A stretch of DNA of 20,803 nucleotides from Treponema sp. UBA7590 (GTDB taxonomy: Bacteria > Spirochaetota > Spirochaetia > Treponematales > Treponemataceae), in contig DLKK01000052.1 of assembly GCA_002478955.1 (NCBI GenBank), positions 20,482-41,284 on the forward strand, given 5' to 3'. Positions 8,412-16,770 of this stretch are shown piece after piece; position 1 is the first letter of the stretch, and every line of letters starts with the position of its first letter. The notes under the pieces were generated by a model. The model was not told where the DNA came from and made no database searches. It worked only from the letters and a program-made list of their open reading frames with translations. Both the position numbers and the translations under genes were made by a program.

Positions 8412-9509
8412 TTATTTTTTAGGAGCAAATTTTACAACTTCAGCGTAAATCTGCGCTATTATCTGAAAATAATCTTCAGGTATTATATCACCAACCTCGG
8501 TTCTTGTATAGAGTTCACGCGCCATAGGTTTATTTTCAACTATAGGAACAGAATTCTCCGTTGCAATCCGCCTCATCATAAGAGCAATTTCATCCTCACC
8601 TTTTGCCGTAATTTGAGGAGCGGGAGTCGCTTCTGTATCATACTTTAAGGAAACCGCAAAATGCGTAGGGTTCGTGATTACAACATCGGATTCACTTACA
8701 GCCTTAGGAATATTCTGCCGCGCCATCTGCATCGCACGCTGACGAATTCTCGACTTTACCTCAGGATCGCCTTCCATCTCCTTGTATTCCTGCTTCACTT
8801 CAAATTTTGTCATTTTCATTGATTCCATGAATTCTCGTTTTTGCACGAAATAATCTGGAATCGCAATAAGAATAAAAAGAACAGCTGTAACAACAAGAAT
8901 TGTTCCTATCATCCTTGAAATGCTGAAAACCGCCTGCACAATGCTTTTATTTTGGATTTCCATAAGAAGAACCGGAATATCTTTCCTGATTAAAAAGAAA
9001 GAAATCGCGATAATAAGAAAAACTTTTCCGACAGATTTCAGGACATTGAAAATTCCCTTAAATGAAAAAAGCGTATTCTTGAAATACTGCGCGAAATTCG
9101 GAACAATCTTTGAGAATTTCGGCTCAATAGCCTTTGTTGAAAAAATAAATCCTTGATTCTGGACAATATTTCCAACCACACCAAAAACAACACCAGTAAA
9201 AGCAACCGGCACAACGATTTTTACAAATTTTTCAGCAAAAATATAAAAAAAAGACGCATTTTTTACATCATCATCATTTATATGATTAAAAAAAAAGCGC
9301 ATAACATCGGCACATTCAATAAGAATCCGCTTGGAAAGCACAAAAAGCGTCATCAGCGCAAAAAAGAAAACAATTGAGCTGTTCAAATCTGAACTTTTAG
9401 CAATTCTTCCTTCTTCCCTGGCTTTTCTGAGTTTATATTCTGAAGGTTCCTCAGTCCGCCCTTCGTCTTCCGCGGCAAACCACTGAAGATCAATCTGCTC
9501 AAAACTCAT
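8412..9509 (-). CDS. flhB: FlhB, export gate substrate-specificity switch
   Basis: This 365-residue protein has the FlhB signature N-terminus (DEGRTEEPSEYKLRKAREEG at 15-34), four membrane helices (about 45-60, 95-115, 160-180 and 198-220) and a cytoplasmic domain with the self-cleavage site NPTH at 280-283. Cleavage between N280 and P281 is the established step that switches export from rod/hook to filament substrates. The ATG overlaps the fliR stop (ATGA), which points to translational coupling. All expected parts are present and nothing looks damaged. Confidence 0.97.
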   Translation of the reverse strand: MSFEQIDLQWFAAEDEGRTEEPSEYKLRKAREEGRIAKSSDLNSSIVFFFALMTLFVLSKRILIECADVMRFFFNHINDDDVKNASFFYIFAEKFVKIVVPVAFTGVVFGVVGNIVQNQGFIFSTKAIEPKFSKIVPNFAQYFKNTLFSFKGIFNVLKSVGKVFLIIAISFFLIRKDIPVLLMEIQNKSIVQAVFSISRMIGTILVVTAVLFILIAIPDYFVQKREFMESMKMTKFEVKQEYKEMEGDPEVKSRIRQRAMQMARQNIPKAVSESDVVITNPTHFAVSLKYDTEATPAPQITAKGEDEIALMMRRIATENSVPIVENKPMARELYTRTEVGDIIPEDYFQIIAQIYAEVVKFAPKK

Positions 9510-10315
9510 TTTTGACCTCCAGCAAGACTAAGCATCCGTATAAGCTCATTCAGACCCGTGTTAAACGAGCGCAGAAAAAAATCGCACAAAGGCTGGAAAA
9601 TCATTACAATCAGCAGGAAAGAAAGCAAAATCATCACCGGAAAACCTTCACTCATAAGGTTCATCTGAGGAGCCGCCTTTGAAAGCAAGCCTGTGCAAAC
9701 TGAAATCAGGACAAGAGTTCCCATAATCGGAAGGGCAATCACAAAAGCGTCCGCAAAAAGATTTGAAAGTCCTTTCAGAAGGAATTTCACAACGGATTCC
9801 CTGCCTTCAATAAGAGAAAAAACGTTCAATGAAACAAAAGTCTGCCGCAATCCGTTCAGAAAAAGCTTCTGAAACCAATGATCCTGCAAAAAAATAAGAA
9901 TCGCCGCAAAATTAAAAAACTGACCAAGAAGCGGATTTTCAACCTGACTCAATGAATCATAAACCGCGGCCGCAGAAAATCCCATCTGAAACGCAAAGAA
10001 CTGCGCAGCCGTGCTGAATGCCGCAAAAATTATAGAAACATAAAAACCAATGATTACGCCGATCAGAGCCTCTCCAACCAGAAGAAGAACATAATCAAGG
10101 CTAAAAGCGCCATCCCCCTGAAGCCATGCAGAATACGCTGAAAAATCCACAAAACCTAGCATAAGATAAGACATATAGCCAATCAAAGCGATTTTTGCAG
10201 TCCGGGAAACAGTCCGCATAGAAAAAAGAGGCAATGTAAAAATCAGCCCGGCGCATCTTGCAGAAACAAGAAGAAACAATGGCGCAGAATTTACAATCTC
10301 ATCAAGCATATTCAT
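9506..10315 (-). CDS. fliR: FliR, flagellar export gate membrane protein
   Basis: This 269-residue, very hydrophobic protein is predicted to have six membrane helices. FliR-type features include RCAGLIFTLPLFSMRTVSRT at 20-39 and the segment around FFAFQMGFSAAAVYDSLSQ that aligns with the conserved QxGF region. FliR joins FliP and FliQ in the core of the export gate. It starts four bases after the fliQ stop and its stop overlaps the flhB ATG. An alternative in-frame ATG exists at the third codon; the first is kept because its position just after fliQ fits the operon packing. Confidence 0.95.
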   Translation of the reverse strand: MNMLDEIVNSAPLFLLVSARCAGLIFTLPLFSMRTVSRTAKIALIGYMSYLMLGFVDFSAYSAWLQGDGAFSLDYVLLLVGEALIGVIIGFYVSIIFAAFSTAAQFFAFQMGFSAAAVYDSLSQVENPLLGQFFNFAAILIFLQDHWFQKLFLNGLRQTFVSLNVFSLIEGRESVVKFLLKGLSNLFADAFVIALPIMGTLVLISVCTGLLSKAAPQMNLMSEGFPVMILLSFLLIVMIFQPLCDFFLRSFNTGLNELIRMLSLAGGQK

Positions 10316-10318
10316 AGT

Positions 10319-10588
10319 TTATTTCGCAATTTCAGGAATCATCTGAAAAAGAGCGACGGTATAATTCCGCAAATCAGAGAACATCCATCCGCTCAAAAGT
10401 GAAATCACCAGAAGAATTCCAATCAGTTTCGGAAGAAAAGTCAAAGTCTGCTCCTGAATTGAAGTCACCGCCTGAAAAATAGCCACAATAAGACCTATCA
10501 CAAGAGCAACCCCAAGCGGAGGTGCAATCAGCAGAAGAATTTGAATCACACTGTCCCGCATGAGACTTACAATCTGACCAATAGACAA
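10319..10588 (-). CDS. fliQ: FliQ, flagellar export gate small subunit
   Basis: This 89-residue protein is the usual FliQ length and has two membrane helices (about 16-38 and 52-72). The family pattern is clear, for example SIGQIVSLMRDSVIQILLLI at the N-terminus and IQEQTLTFLPKLIG at 43-56. Several FliQ copies wrap the FliP-FliR core of the gate. The start codon is TTG, not ATG. It is supported by a strong ribosome site (GGGAGGT) five bases upstream and by alignment of the first residues with the family start. It lies 20 bases after the fliP stop. Confidence 0.95.
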   Translation of the reverse strand: MSIGQIVSLMRDSVIQILLLIAPPLGVALVIGLIVAIFQAVTSIQEQTLTFLPKLIGILLVISLLSGWMFSDLRNYTVALFQMIPEIAK

Positions 10589-10593
10589 AACCT

Positions 10594-10600
10594 ACCTCCC
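10594..10600 (-). promoter_or_regulatory. Ribosome binding site that fixes the TTG start of fliQ
   Basis: GGGAGGT lies on the minus strand, five bases before the TTG at 10588. No ATG in the first eight codons would keep the conserved N-terminus, so this site decides the start. Confidence 0.75.
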
Positions 10601-10608
10601 GGAAAAAA

Positions 10609-11430
10609 CTAATGAATAACGGAATTAAACAGCTGGGTCGTCAAAAGTCCCCATCCGTCAACAAGAACAAAAAGCATAAGCTTGAACGGCATGGAAATCT
10701 GGACCGGCGGAAGCATCATCATTCCCATTGACATGAGAATACTTGCCACAACCATATCTATAATTATGAACGGAATATACAGAATAACTCCGATTTTAAA
10801 TGCAACCGTAAGTTCATGCAAAATATAAGCCGGCACAAGGACATAAGTCGGAACATCTGCCAAAGTGTTTGGCCTGTCAAGTTTCGCCATGTTCATAAAG
10901 ACTGAAATATAGCTGGAATCCCCGGCCATCTGCTTATACATAAACTGACGGATTGGAGCTTCCGCCTCGTGGTATGCCTCAGAAATTTCGATAGTTCCAT
11001 CAGAAAGAGGCTTAAAAGCCCGGTCGTACATCTGGGTAAATGTAGGCCACATCACAAAAATTGTCATAAAAAAAGCTATTCCATTCAAAACCGCAGTCGG
11101 AGGAACCTGCTGCAGAGAAAGAGCTCTTTTTATAAAATCAAGGACAATTGAAAATCTAAGAAAACACGTCACAAGAATCAGAATGCTTGGCGCAAGGCTT
11201 AAAACTGTAAGAAGAACCAGGAGCCTCACAGAAAAAGCCACTTCCTTTCCGGTCTGTGGCTGAGTAACATTGATTGAAACATTTGGAACTTCCGCGGGGC
11301 GCACATTTCTGTTCATTTCGGTGTTTCCGCGCGCAGAACCTTGAGGAAAACTGCTCTGTGAAAATGAAAAATTTCCCGCAAATAAAAGTATTATCGAAAC
11401 AATAAGAATTTTTCTGGCAAAAAATCTCAT
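10609..11430 (-). CDS. fliP: FliP, flagellar export gate protein
   Basis: This 273-residue protein has an N-terminal signal peptide (about 1-24, ending FSFSQS), a variable periplasmic stretch (about 25-65) and then the FliP core. Core motifs include TCFLRFSIVLDFIKRALSLQ at 83-102 with the conserved PPTAVLNGIAFFMTIFVMWP nearby, a central periplasmic loop, and PFIIIDMVVASILMSMGMMM in the C-terminal half. FliP pentamers form the pore of the export gate with FliR and FliQ. The ATG overlaps the stop of the fliO/fliZ gene (ATGA). Length and motifs are normal for the family. Confidence 0.97.
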   Translation of the reverse strand: MRFFARKILIVSIILLFAGNFSFSQSSFPQGSARGNTEMNRNVRPAEVPNVSINVTQPQTGKEVAFSVRLLVLLTVLSLAPSILILVTCFLRFSIVLDFIKRALSLQQVPPTAVLNGIAFFMTIFVMWPTFTQMYDRAFKPLSDGTIEISEAYHEAEAPIRQFMYKQMAGDSSYISVFMNMAKLDRPNTLADVPTYVLVPAYILHELTVAFKIGVILYIPFIIIDMVVASILMSMGMMMLPPVQISMPFKLMLFVLVDGWGLLTTQLFNSVIH

Positions 11431-12062
11431 AATTTACCGCCATTGAATTTATTCCGCTGTTTTTCAAGCAAATCTGTAATCTTTGATTTTGTTCCAGACA
11501 TTACATTTTCGTTGTCGCGGGGACCGTTTGGCATAAAAATATCAAGAATATCAGCAAAATTTTTAGGTTTATTCTTTTTCTTCTGTTTGTCCGAATAAAG
11601 ATTCATCGCCTGGATAAGTTCCGGGTCATCAATCTGGCTTATAAGATTCACAGAATCATCAGAAACGCCAATCAAAAAAGCATATTTATCTGTAAGAGTA
11701 ACAATCTGAACTGATTTTGAAGGAGAAATGTTCACAGACGAGACAATCCGCATAAAAATATCGTCATTGTCAGGCGTTGCCATCGTTTTTTTCATAAACC
11801 TGAAAACCAGAAAAATACATGCGACAACAACTGCAAGAAACAGAATCATTCTTAAAAGAAGAAAGAACGTTGAGGAATTCCTTTCCTGAGCCTGATTTTG
11901 CGGAGTTCCACCAAGAACTATAGAAGATTCATCGAAAGAATTTTCTGTCTGCGCAATAACCTGATTTTCCTCACTTGACTGATTTGAATTCTGCTGCGCA
12001 AACACAGAAAACACAGAACAAACCAGAACAAATAAAAACACCACGAGATTTTTTCTAGTCAA
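11427..12062 (-). CDS. fliZ: FliO/FliZ-type flagellar export assembly protein
   Basis: This 211-residue protein has a signal peptide (about 1-22, ending SVFAQ), an Asn/Gln/Ser-rich periplasmic segment (23-64), one membrane helix (about 66-88) and a cytoplasmic FliO-like domain with the SKSVQIVTLTDKYAFLIGVS pattern at 115-134. FliO (called FliZ in spirochetes) stabilises FliP during export-gate assembly. The position directly before fliP is diagnostic. The start is a TTG with a GGGTGGGG ribosome site four bases upstream. There is no in-frame ATG before residue 72, so the TTG is needed to include the signal peptide. Confidence 0.85.
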   Translation of the reverse strand: MTRKNLVVFLFVLVCSVFSVFAQQNSNQSSEENQVIAQTENSFDESSIVLGGTPQNQAQERNSSTFFLLLRMILFLAVVVACIFLVFRFMKKTMATPDNDDIFMRIVSSVNISPSKSVQIVTLTDKYAFLIGVSDDSVNLISQIDDPELIQAMNLYSDKQKKKNKPKNFADILDIFMPNGPRDNENVMSGTKSKITDLLEKQRNKFNGGKL

Positions 12063-12116
12063 TTTTCCCCACCCTGAAAAATCGAAAATTTTAAAAGCTG
12101 GTTTCCAGAAATTTCA

Positions 12117-13331
12117 TCAATGCAAATCTGAAACCCGTTCCAAAGGAGAAAGAATTTCTGTTACGCGGACACCAAAGTTTTCATCGATAACAACAACTTC
12201 CCCTTTTGCAATAGGTTTATGGTTTACAAGAATATCAACTGGTTCGCCGGCAAGTTTATCAAGCTCAATAATAGTTCCTTCACCCATTCCAAGGATTTCC
12301 TTGATTTGCTTTTTCGTGCGTCCAAGTTCTACAGTCATCTCCATGTACACATCCATGATAAGACTGATATTTCCTTGTTCGCCAGGAACATTTGATCCCT
12401 GAAGATTTGGATACTGCAATGTCTGGACATTCGGCATATTCATACCCATATTCTGTCCCATAGGCATCTGCTGCATTCCCATAGGATTCATAGCCATCTG
12501 ATTCATGCCCATATTCATCTGCGGCTGCATTCCCATCTGGTTCATGTTCATTCCCATCTGAGGTTGCATTCCCATTTGATTCATCCCCATATTCATCTGC
12601 GGTTGCATACCGTTCATATGGTTCATTCCGGCGGCAGAAGCAGCAGAATCATTAGCAGGAACAGACTCAAGCTCCGCAGCATCGTTTCCGCCATAAGCAT
12701 TGCTGATTTGCTCACCGATTTCACCGCCAAGACATTCCCACAATGTATAAGTCTGTCCATCCAAAGAAATCGGATAGCTGATCAAAGGAAATTTATTTTG
12801 CGGAATTCTAAGCATTGCCTTAGGACTATTTGCCGCTTCCGGCGGATTTGAGGCAAGCCCCGGGAATTTTCCGGTTTTATCAAGTTCCTGGATTTCTGTT
12901 CCGGAATGCATTGCTACAACTTCAGAAATGCAGTTCAACGCCATATCGTCAAAATCAGCATTTTCTTCTTTTGTGATAAGATTTACAATTTTCTGCGCAA
13001 GTTCCGGCGGAAGCAAATAAAGGTGTTCTCCAGCCATTCCAGAAGAGAAATCTGAAGTTACAGAAACAACAACTTCCGGAATCTTTGCCAGAAGTCCATC
13101 TCTGTCCAAAATTTCAACAGTCGGAGTCCCGCCGGTAAAATTCGCACCAGTCATTGAGTTCAACTTTTCTATAAAAGGAGCGGTTAAATCACCTGCAAAA
13201 GTCGTCAAAGTTTTCGCATCAATATGAACGGCAGGGCCTCCGCTTACATGACCGGATGAATTCAACCCGTCAACAGAAACTCCTGAAAGCAAAGCGTCAA
13301 TTTCATCCTGGGAAATAGCACCATCACTCAT
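12117..13331 (-). CDS. fliY: FliY/FliN, flagellar C-ring switch protein with Met-rich linker
   Basis: This 404-residue protein has a FliM-like N-terminal peptide SQDEIDALLSG at 7-17, a CheC-like central domain (about 38-210), a Met-rich linker (236-299) and a C-terminal SpoA/FliN domain (about 320-404, ending SPLERVSDL). FliY sits at the base of the C-ring with FliM and FliG and takes part in the rotation switch. In the CheC-like domain the expected Glu is present at E137, but the Asn three residues later is Ala (A140). CheY-P phosphatase activity at that site is therefore doubtful; this was judged by eye without an alignment. The ATG overlaps the fliM stop (ATGA). The linker is unusually Met-rich and internally repeated. 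Confidence 0.93.
   Translation of the reverse strand: MSDGAISQDEIDALLSGVSVDGLNSSGHVSGGPAVHIDAKTLTTFAGDLTAPFIEKLNSMTGANFTGGTPTVEILDRDGLLAKIPEVVVSVTSDFSSGMAGEHLYLLPPELAQKIVNLITKEENADFDDMALNCISEVVAMHSGTEIQELDKTGKFPGLASNPPEAANSPKAMLRIPQNKFPLISYPISLDGQTYTLWECLGGEIGEQISNAYGGNDAAELESVPANDSAASAAGMNHMNGMQPQMNMGMNQMGMQPQMGMNMNQMGMQPQMNMGMNQMAMNPMGMQQMPMGQNMGMNMPNVQTLQYPNLQGSNVPGEQGNISLIMDVYMEMTVELGRTKKQIKEILGMGEGTIIELDKLAGEPVDILVNHKPIAKGEVVVIDENFGVRVTEILSPLERVSDLH
12492..12608 (-). repeat. Three tandem 39-bp units coding a Met-rich 13-residue repeat in FliY
   Basis: Residues 242-254, 255-267 and 268-280 of FliY are near-identical copies of MQPQMNMGMNQMG, differing at four positions in total. The DNA copies have diverged slightly at synonymous sites. 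Each unit is 39 bases, so gain or loss of a unit would keep the frame. Degenerate Met-Gly/Asn/Gln sequence continues to residue 299. Confidence 0.95.
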
Positions 13332-14362
13332 AATGTATCATCTCCTTCTACAGAAAGTTCTTCAAAATCTTCTGCAGCAACATCTTCAATTTTACCTGTT
13401 ACTTGAACTGCCATCTTTTTTCCAACAATTCCAGGCTGACAATAAAACTTCTTTTTATTTCCAACACTCAAAGTGAACGGTTCTCCAACTTTTGTGTTAG
13501 AAAGACGAACAACATCTCCAACCTTTAACGCCAAAACATCGCGGACCGGCAAATTTATCGAACCAACCTCCGCAACAACTTCCATATCAACAGAAGCAAG
13601 TTTCTCCTTCAAAGTTCCCAAATACTGGGTTGTGGAACTTCTTCTGACGGAAGAAAACCAGAACTGTGAAGAAAGTTTTGAAATTATAGGTTCTATGGTC
13701 AAGTAAGGGATACAGAAGTTCATCATCCCTTCCTCATCGCCTACTTTTGTTTCCAAAGTGATAAGCACAACCATTTCTGATGGCGGTACAATTTGGGCAA
13801 ACTGCGGATTTGTCTCAATCTGACCAAGCCTAGGACGAAGATCAATTACCTGAGTCCAAGCCCCACGCATATTTGCAAGAATTCTAACAATAATTCCTTC
13901 CATTACAGACTGCTCAATATCTGTAAGGTCGCGGTTTTTATTGGTTGCGGTAACTCCACGTCCACCGAACAGACGGTCAATCATACAAAAAGTAATCGCC
14001 GGGTCAATTTCAAGAACAGCGTTACCTTTTAACGGATCCATATTAACAACAGCCAAAGTTGTAGGTGTTGGAATTGAGCGGATAAATTCCTCATAAGTAA
14101 GCTGATCTACAGAAGCCACATGGACATGAACCAAAGAACGAAGCTGAGCTGAAAGCGATGTTGTCGTCAAACGCGCAAAAGTCTCGTGCATATTCGAAAC
14201 TGTACGCAACTGTTCCTTTGAGAATTTGTCAGGACGCTTGAAGTCATAAATCTTTATTTTGCGGGTATCACTGACCGGCTTAAAGTCATCAGTATCAGAA
14301 TCACCTGAACTGATAGCAGTTAAGAGCTGGTCAATTTCATCCTGTGACAAAACTTCTGTCAT
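13328..14362 (-). CDS. fliM: FliM, flagellar motor switch protein
   Basis: This 344-residue protein has the CheY-P-binding N-terminal peptide LSQDEIDQLLTA at 5-16, the CheC-like middle domain (about 40-230) with the FliG-contact motif LFGGRG at 131-136, and a SpoA domain (about 250-325). FliM links FliG to FliY in the C-ring and receives CheY-P to reverse the motor. A ribosome site (GGAAGG) lies three bases before the ATG. The stop overlaps the fliY start, suggesting coupled synthesis of the two ring subunits. No key feature is missing. Confidence 0.97.
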   Translation of the reverse strand: MTEVLSQDEIDQLLTAISSGDSDTDDFKPVSDTRKIKIYDFKRPDKFSKEQLRTVSNMHETFARLTTTSLSAQLRSLVHVHVASVDQLTYEEFIRSIPTPTTLAVVNMDPLKGNAVLEIDPAITFCMIDRLFGGRGVTATNKNRDLTDIEQSVMEGIIVRILANMRGAWTQVIDLRPRLGQIETNPQFAQIVPPSEMVVLITLETKVGDEEGMMNFCIPYLTIEPIISKLSSQFWFSSVRRSSTTQYLGTLKEKLASVDMEVVAEVGSINLPVRDVLALKVGDVVRLSNTKVGEPFTLSVGNKKKFYCQPGIVGKKMAVQVTGKIEDVAAEDFEELSVEGDDTL

Positions 14363-14388
14363 CTACCTTCCACCTTGAAAATCAGCCT

Positions 14389-14934
14389 TTACTGTTCAAG
14401 AACATCAAGCTGAAGAAAAGAAATATCCTTTATTTTTGAGGAACTTAAAATCTCATCATTTATCTCGTTTCTTAATTCAATTTTAAGTTTCTGCTCATTC
14501 TGAGGTCTTAGCTCAGAAATTGTCTTCTGTGTAAAGTATCGGCGCAAAAAGTCTTTTAATTCAATATTTCTTTGCGTAATTTCCGTAGAACATTGCTTAT
14601 CATCTTTTTTATAGCCAAGTGCAATATCCACAACAACACTAGCAGGAATATCATCGCTAGTTTTTGTTCTGATTGCACCAAGAGATGTGTACCAGTCAAG
14701 AATCTCTCGTTGAACCTGATATTCTTCAGAACCAGCAATCACCGGACCGGCAGGATTATTATTTCCTACAATTTTTACGGTTACAACGACAATAACAACA
14801 ATTAAGATTATCGCGCCTAACGCAATTGCTATCCATTTTAAGAGCGAATTAAAAAGACCGCCAACTTTATTACTTTTAGCTGGAGCAGATGAGTCTGCAC
14901 CTTCATCCAAACCGTCAAGTCCGTCGTCTGCCAT
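14389..14934 (-). CDS. fliL: FliL, stator-associated membrane protein
   Basis: This 181-residue protein has a cytoplasmic acidic N-terminus (1-25), one membrane helix (about 31-56, WIAIALGAIILIVVIVVVTV) and a periplasmic domain whose C-terminal part (about 95-181) has the FliL pattern RNIELKDFLRRYFTQKTISEL followed by an amphipathic segment. FliL assembles around stator units and supports torque. It follows motB after 60 bases, and a GGGAGG ribosome site lies six bases before the ATG. Length is typical. Confidence 0.92.
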   Translation of the reverse strand: MADDGLDGLDEGADSSAPAKSNKVGGLFNSLLKWIAIALGAIILIVVIVVVTVKIVGNNNPAGPVIAGSEEYQVQREILDWYTSLGAIRTKTSDDIPASVVVDIALGYKKDDKQCSTEITQRNIELKDFLRRYFTQKTISELRPQNEQKLKIELRNEINDEILSSSKIKDISFLQLDVLEQ

Positions 14935-14994
14935 CTTTCCTCCCAGAAAAATTCTTTTTTCAAATTTTAAAAGATATACCTAAAAAGTATACAC

Positions 14995-15723
14995 TTAAAA
15001 ATGCCCCTCGTCTAGGATAATTATATCCACACGGCGATTGTATGCTCTTCCCTCCGGCGTATCGTTTGAAAACTTTGGCCGGGTATCCGCATATCCCGCT
15101 ATGGAAAAATGGTTCTCATCAACTCCGTAATCAGCAAGATAATGCAGGACGTTCATCGAGCGCGCCGCTGAAAGTTCCCAGTTGCTTAGGAATTTCGAAT
15201 TTTCAGCGACCGGAGTATTATCCGTGTGCCCTTCAATCCGGAATCTTCTGTTCTTTAGCTCGGGAGCCTTAAAAAAATCGGAAAGCCTTAAGAGTGTGTC
15301 GCGGGTTTCTTCTATATTCAAGTCCGCGCTACCTTCGGCAAAAAAGTTATCGGCGGCAAGAGAAATCACAAGCCCACGCTCATCGCTTGTAATTGTTATT
15401 TTATTTGATTTTATGTCAGGTGCAAAAAGAGACACAGCCTTTTTCTTTGCAAGGCCAAGAGATTTTCCTTTCTCAATTGCAGGAAGAGAATTTATTGTAT
15501 TTCCAAGATCAGAAAGTTTTCCTGTAGACAAAGACATTCCACCATTAACGGATTCTGTCTCATTCATCTGCAAAGACTGTGTAATTGTCGCAAGCTGGGT
15601 AACGTCCACTTCAGAAGGATTATAAAGCATAACAAAGAAGCAGAGCATAAGTGTAATCATATCACCGTAAGTACCTTGCCAGGCGGTTGACGGTTTTTCA
15701 GGTTCTTTCTTTTCCTTTGCCAT
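14995..15723 (-). CDS. motB: MotB, stator protein with peptidoglycan-binding domain
   Basis: This 242-residue protein has one N-terminal membrane helix (about 19-35). The ion-binding Asp is at D21 in the pattern TYGDMITLMLCFFVMLY. A plug/linker region follows (about 36-115), and then an OmpA-type peptidoglycan-binding domain (about 118-238) with EGHTDN at 164-169, NWELSAAR at 181-188 and NRRVDI at 229-234. With MotA it forms the ion channel that drives the motor. The coupling ion cannot be settled from sequence alone. An AAGGA ribosome site precedes the ATG and the gene follows motA by nine bases. Confidence 0.97.
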   Translation of the reverse strand: MAKEKKEPEKPSTAWQGTYGDMITLMLCFFVMLYNPSEVDVTQLATITQSLQMNETESVNGGMSLSTGKLSDLGNTINSLPAIEKGKSLGLAKKKAVSLFAPDIKSNKITITSDERGLVISLAADNFFAEGSADLNIEETRDTLLRLSDFFKAPELKNRRFRIEGHTDNTPVAENSKFLSNWELSAARSMNVLHYLADYGVDENHFSIAGYADTRPKFSNDTPEGRAYNRRVDIIILDEGHF

Positions 15724-15732
15724 TTTTATTCC

Positions 15733-16515
15733 TTAGTCTTTTAGGATATCTGCTTCTATTGATTTTCTTGTAACAGGATCAAGATATGTCAAAAGTTTCT
15801 GTCCCATGATACGCGGGTTTTCTCCGGCCTGAATCGCAAGGACACCTTCTATGACCATTTCTTTTGCGCGCATTTCCATTGAATTCTGATTAATTAAATT
15901 CTGTCCAAGAGGAACAAGAAGCCAGTTTGCCATCATGGAACCGTAAAGTGTAGTAATAAGCGCGACCGCCATGTTAGGACCAAGAGACGACTTATCCTCA
16001 AGGTTGTTCAACATACCAATAAGACCTAATACGGTACCCATCATACCGAAGCCCGGGGCAAATCCCGCCCACTGGTTCATGACATTTACCCATTCCATGT
16101 GACGGGCCTCGCACTGGCTCATCTCATTCTCCATGATTGTACGGATAACATTTCCGTCTGTTCCATCTACAACAAGACGCAGACCGTTTCTCATGAACGC
16201 ATCATCCAAATCATCAAGCCCATCTTCCAATGCAAGGATACCTTCGCGGCGGGCTTTATTTGAAAGATCCATCAGCTTTGATATAAGAGTTTTTTCCCCG
16301 AAATCAGGGACTTTAAAACATTTTCCAAGAATCTTAAAAAGACCAATAGCTTTAGACAAAGGCGACATAATGAAAATTGATGCATAAGAACCGCCCACAG
16401 TCATAAATACAGACGGAATATCAATAATACCGCCAAGCGTACCACCCGAAGTCAATACAGACATTACAATACAAGCCGCACCACCAACAAAACCGATTAT
16501 TGTTGCTATATCCAT
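15733..16515 (-). CDS. motA: MotA, stator ion-channel protein
   Basis: This 260-residue protein has four membrane helices (about 1-18, 30-50, 148-168 and 180-200). The conserved cytoplasmic region between helices 2 and 3 includes ARREGILALEDGLDDLDDAF at 88-107, which carries the charged residues that contact FliG. The helix 3 motif PGFGMMGTVLGLIGML is present. MotA forms a pentamer around the MotB dimer. The ATG follows the flbD TAA directly (TAAATG), and an AGAGG ribosome site lies inside the flbD end. Nothing unusual was seen. Confidence 0.97.
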   Translation of the reverse strand: MDIATIIGFVGGAACIVMSVLTSGGTLGGIIDIPSVFMTVGGSYASIFIMSPLSKAIGLFKILGKCFKVPDFGEKTLISKLMDLSNKARREGILALEDGLDDLDDAFMRNGLRLVVDGTDGNVIRTIMENEMSQCEARHMEWVNVMNQWAGFAPGFGMMGTVLGLIGMLNNLEDKSSLGPNMAVALITTLYGSMMANWLLVPLGQNLINQNSMEMRAKEMVIEGVLAIQAGENPRIMGQKLLTYLDPVTRKSIEADILKD

Positions 16516-16716
16516 TTACAGAACCTCTTGGTTATTAACACCGATTTTTTTTCTATATTCAATGATTTTTTCTATTATTTCAGATGGAGGATTTTTAACA
16601 ACGATCTTTTTTCCAGACAGCATTGTCAACGTTAAATCAGGATTTGCTTCCATGCTTTCAATCATGTGCGGATTCACCCAATAAACTTTCCCATCCAGGC
16701 GCATAACTTCAATCAT
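16516..16716 (-). CDS. flbD: FlbD, small conserved flagellar operon protein
   Basis: The ATG at 16716 gives a 66-residue protein starting MIEVMRLDGKVYWVNPHMIE, the standard FlbD start and length. It contains the family pattern MIESMEANPDLTLTMLSGKK at about 16-35 (numbered from this ATG) and the C-terminal stretch around PSEIIEKIIEYRKKIG. FlbD is a small cytoplasmic protein that sits before motA in spirochetes and Firmicutes; its molecular role is not firmly known. The frame could extend to a TTG at 16752, but that would add residues not seen in the family, and an AAAGGA ribosome site (16728-16733) fits the ATG at 16716. It is the first gene of the operon here. Confidence 0.92.
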   Translation of the reverse strand: MIEVMRLDGKVYWVNPHMIESMEANPDLTLTMLSGKKIVVKNPPSEIIEKIIEYRKKIGVNNQEVL

Positions 16717-16770
16717 TAATACTATTTTCCTTTGCAAAACAAATATCGTCAAGATTATTTGCTATATTTT

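Noticed and set aside
12098..12108. CTGG-AAA-CCAG hairpin between fliZ and fliY as a terminator or attenuator
   Set aside because: The stem is only four base pairs and the following T run is short, which is too weak to support in a region that must be read through to fliP.
14935..14994. Promoter in the gap between motB and fliL
   Set aside because: TTGAAA is present but no -10 hexamer lies at a suitable distance before the fliL ribosome site.
15182..15625. Plus-strand frame of 147 codons inside motB
   Set aside because: Shadow of the motB frame, which carries all expected OmpA-domain motifs.
16717..16752. Longer flbD starting at a TTG (16752)
   Set aside because: It adds 12 residues not seen in FlbD proteins, while the ATG at 16716 gives the standard start and has a ribosome site.
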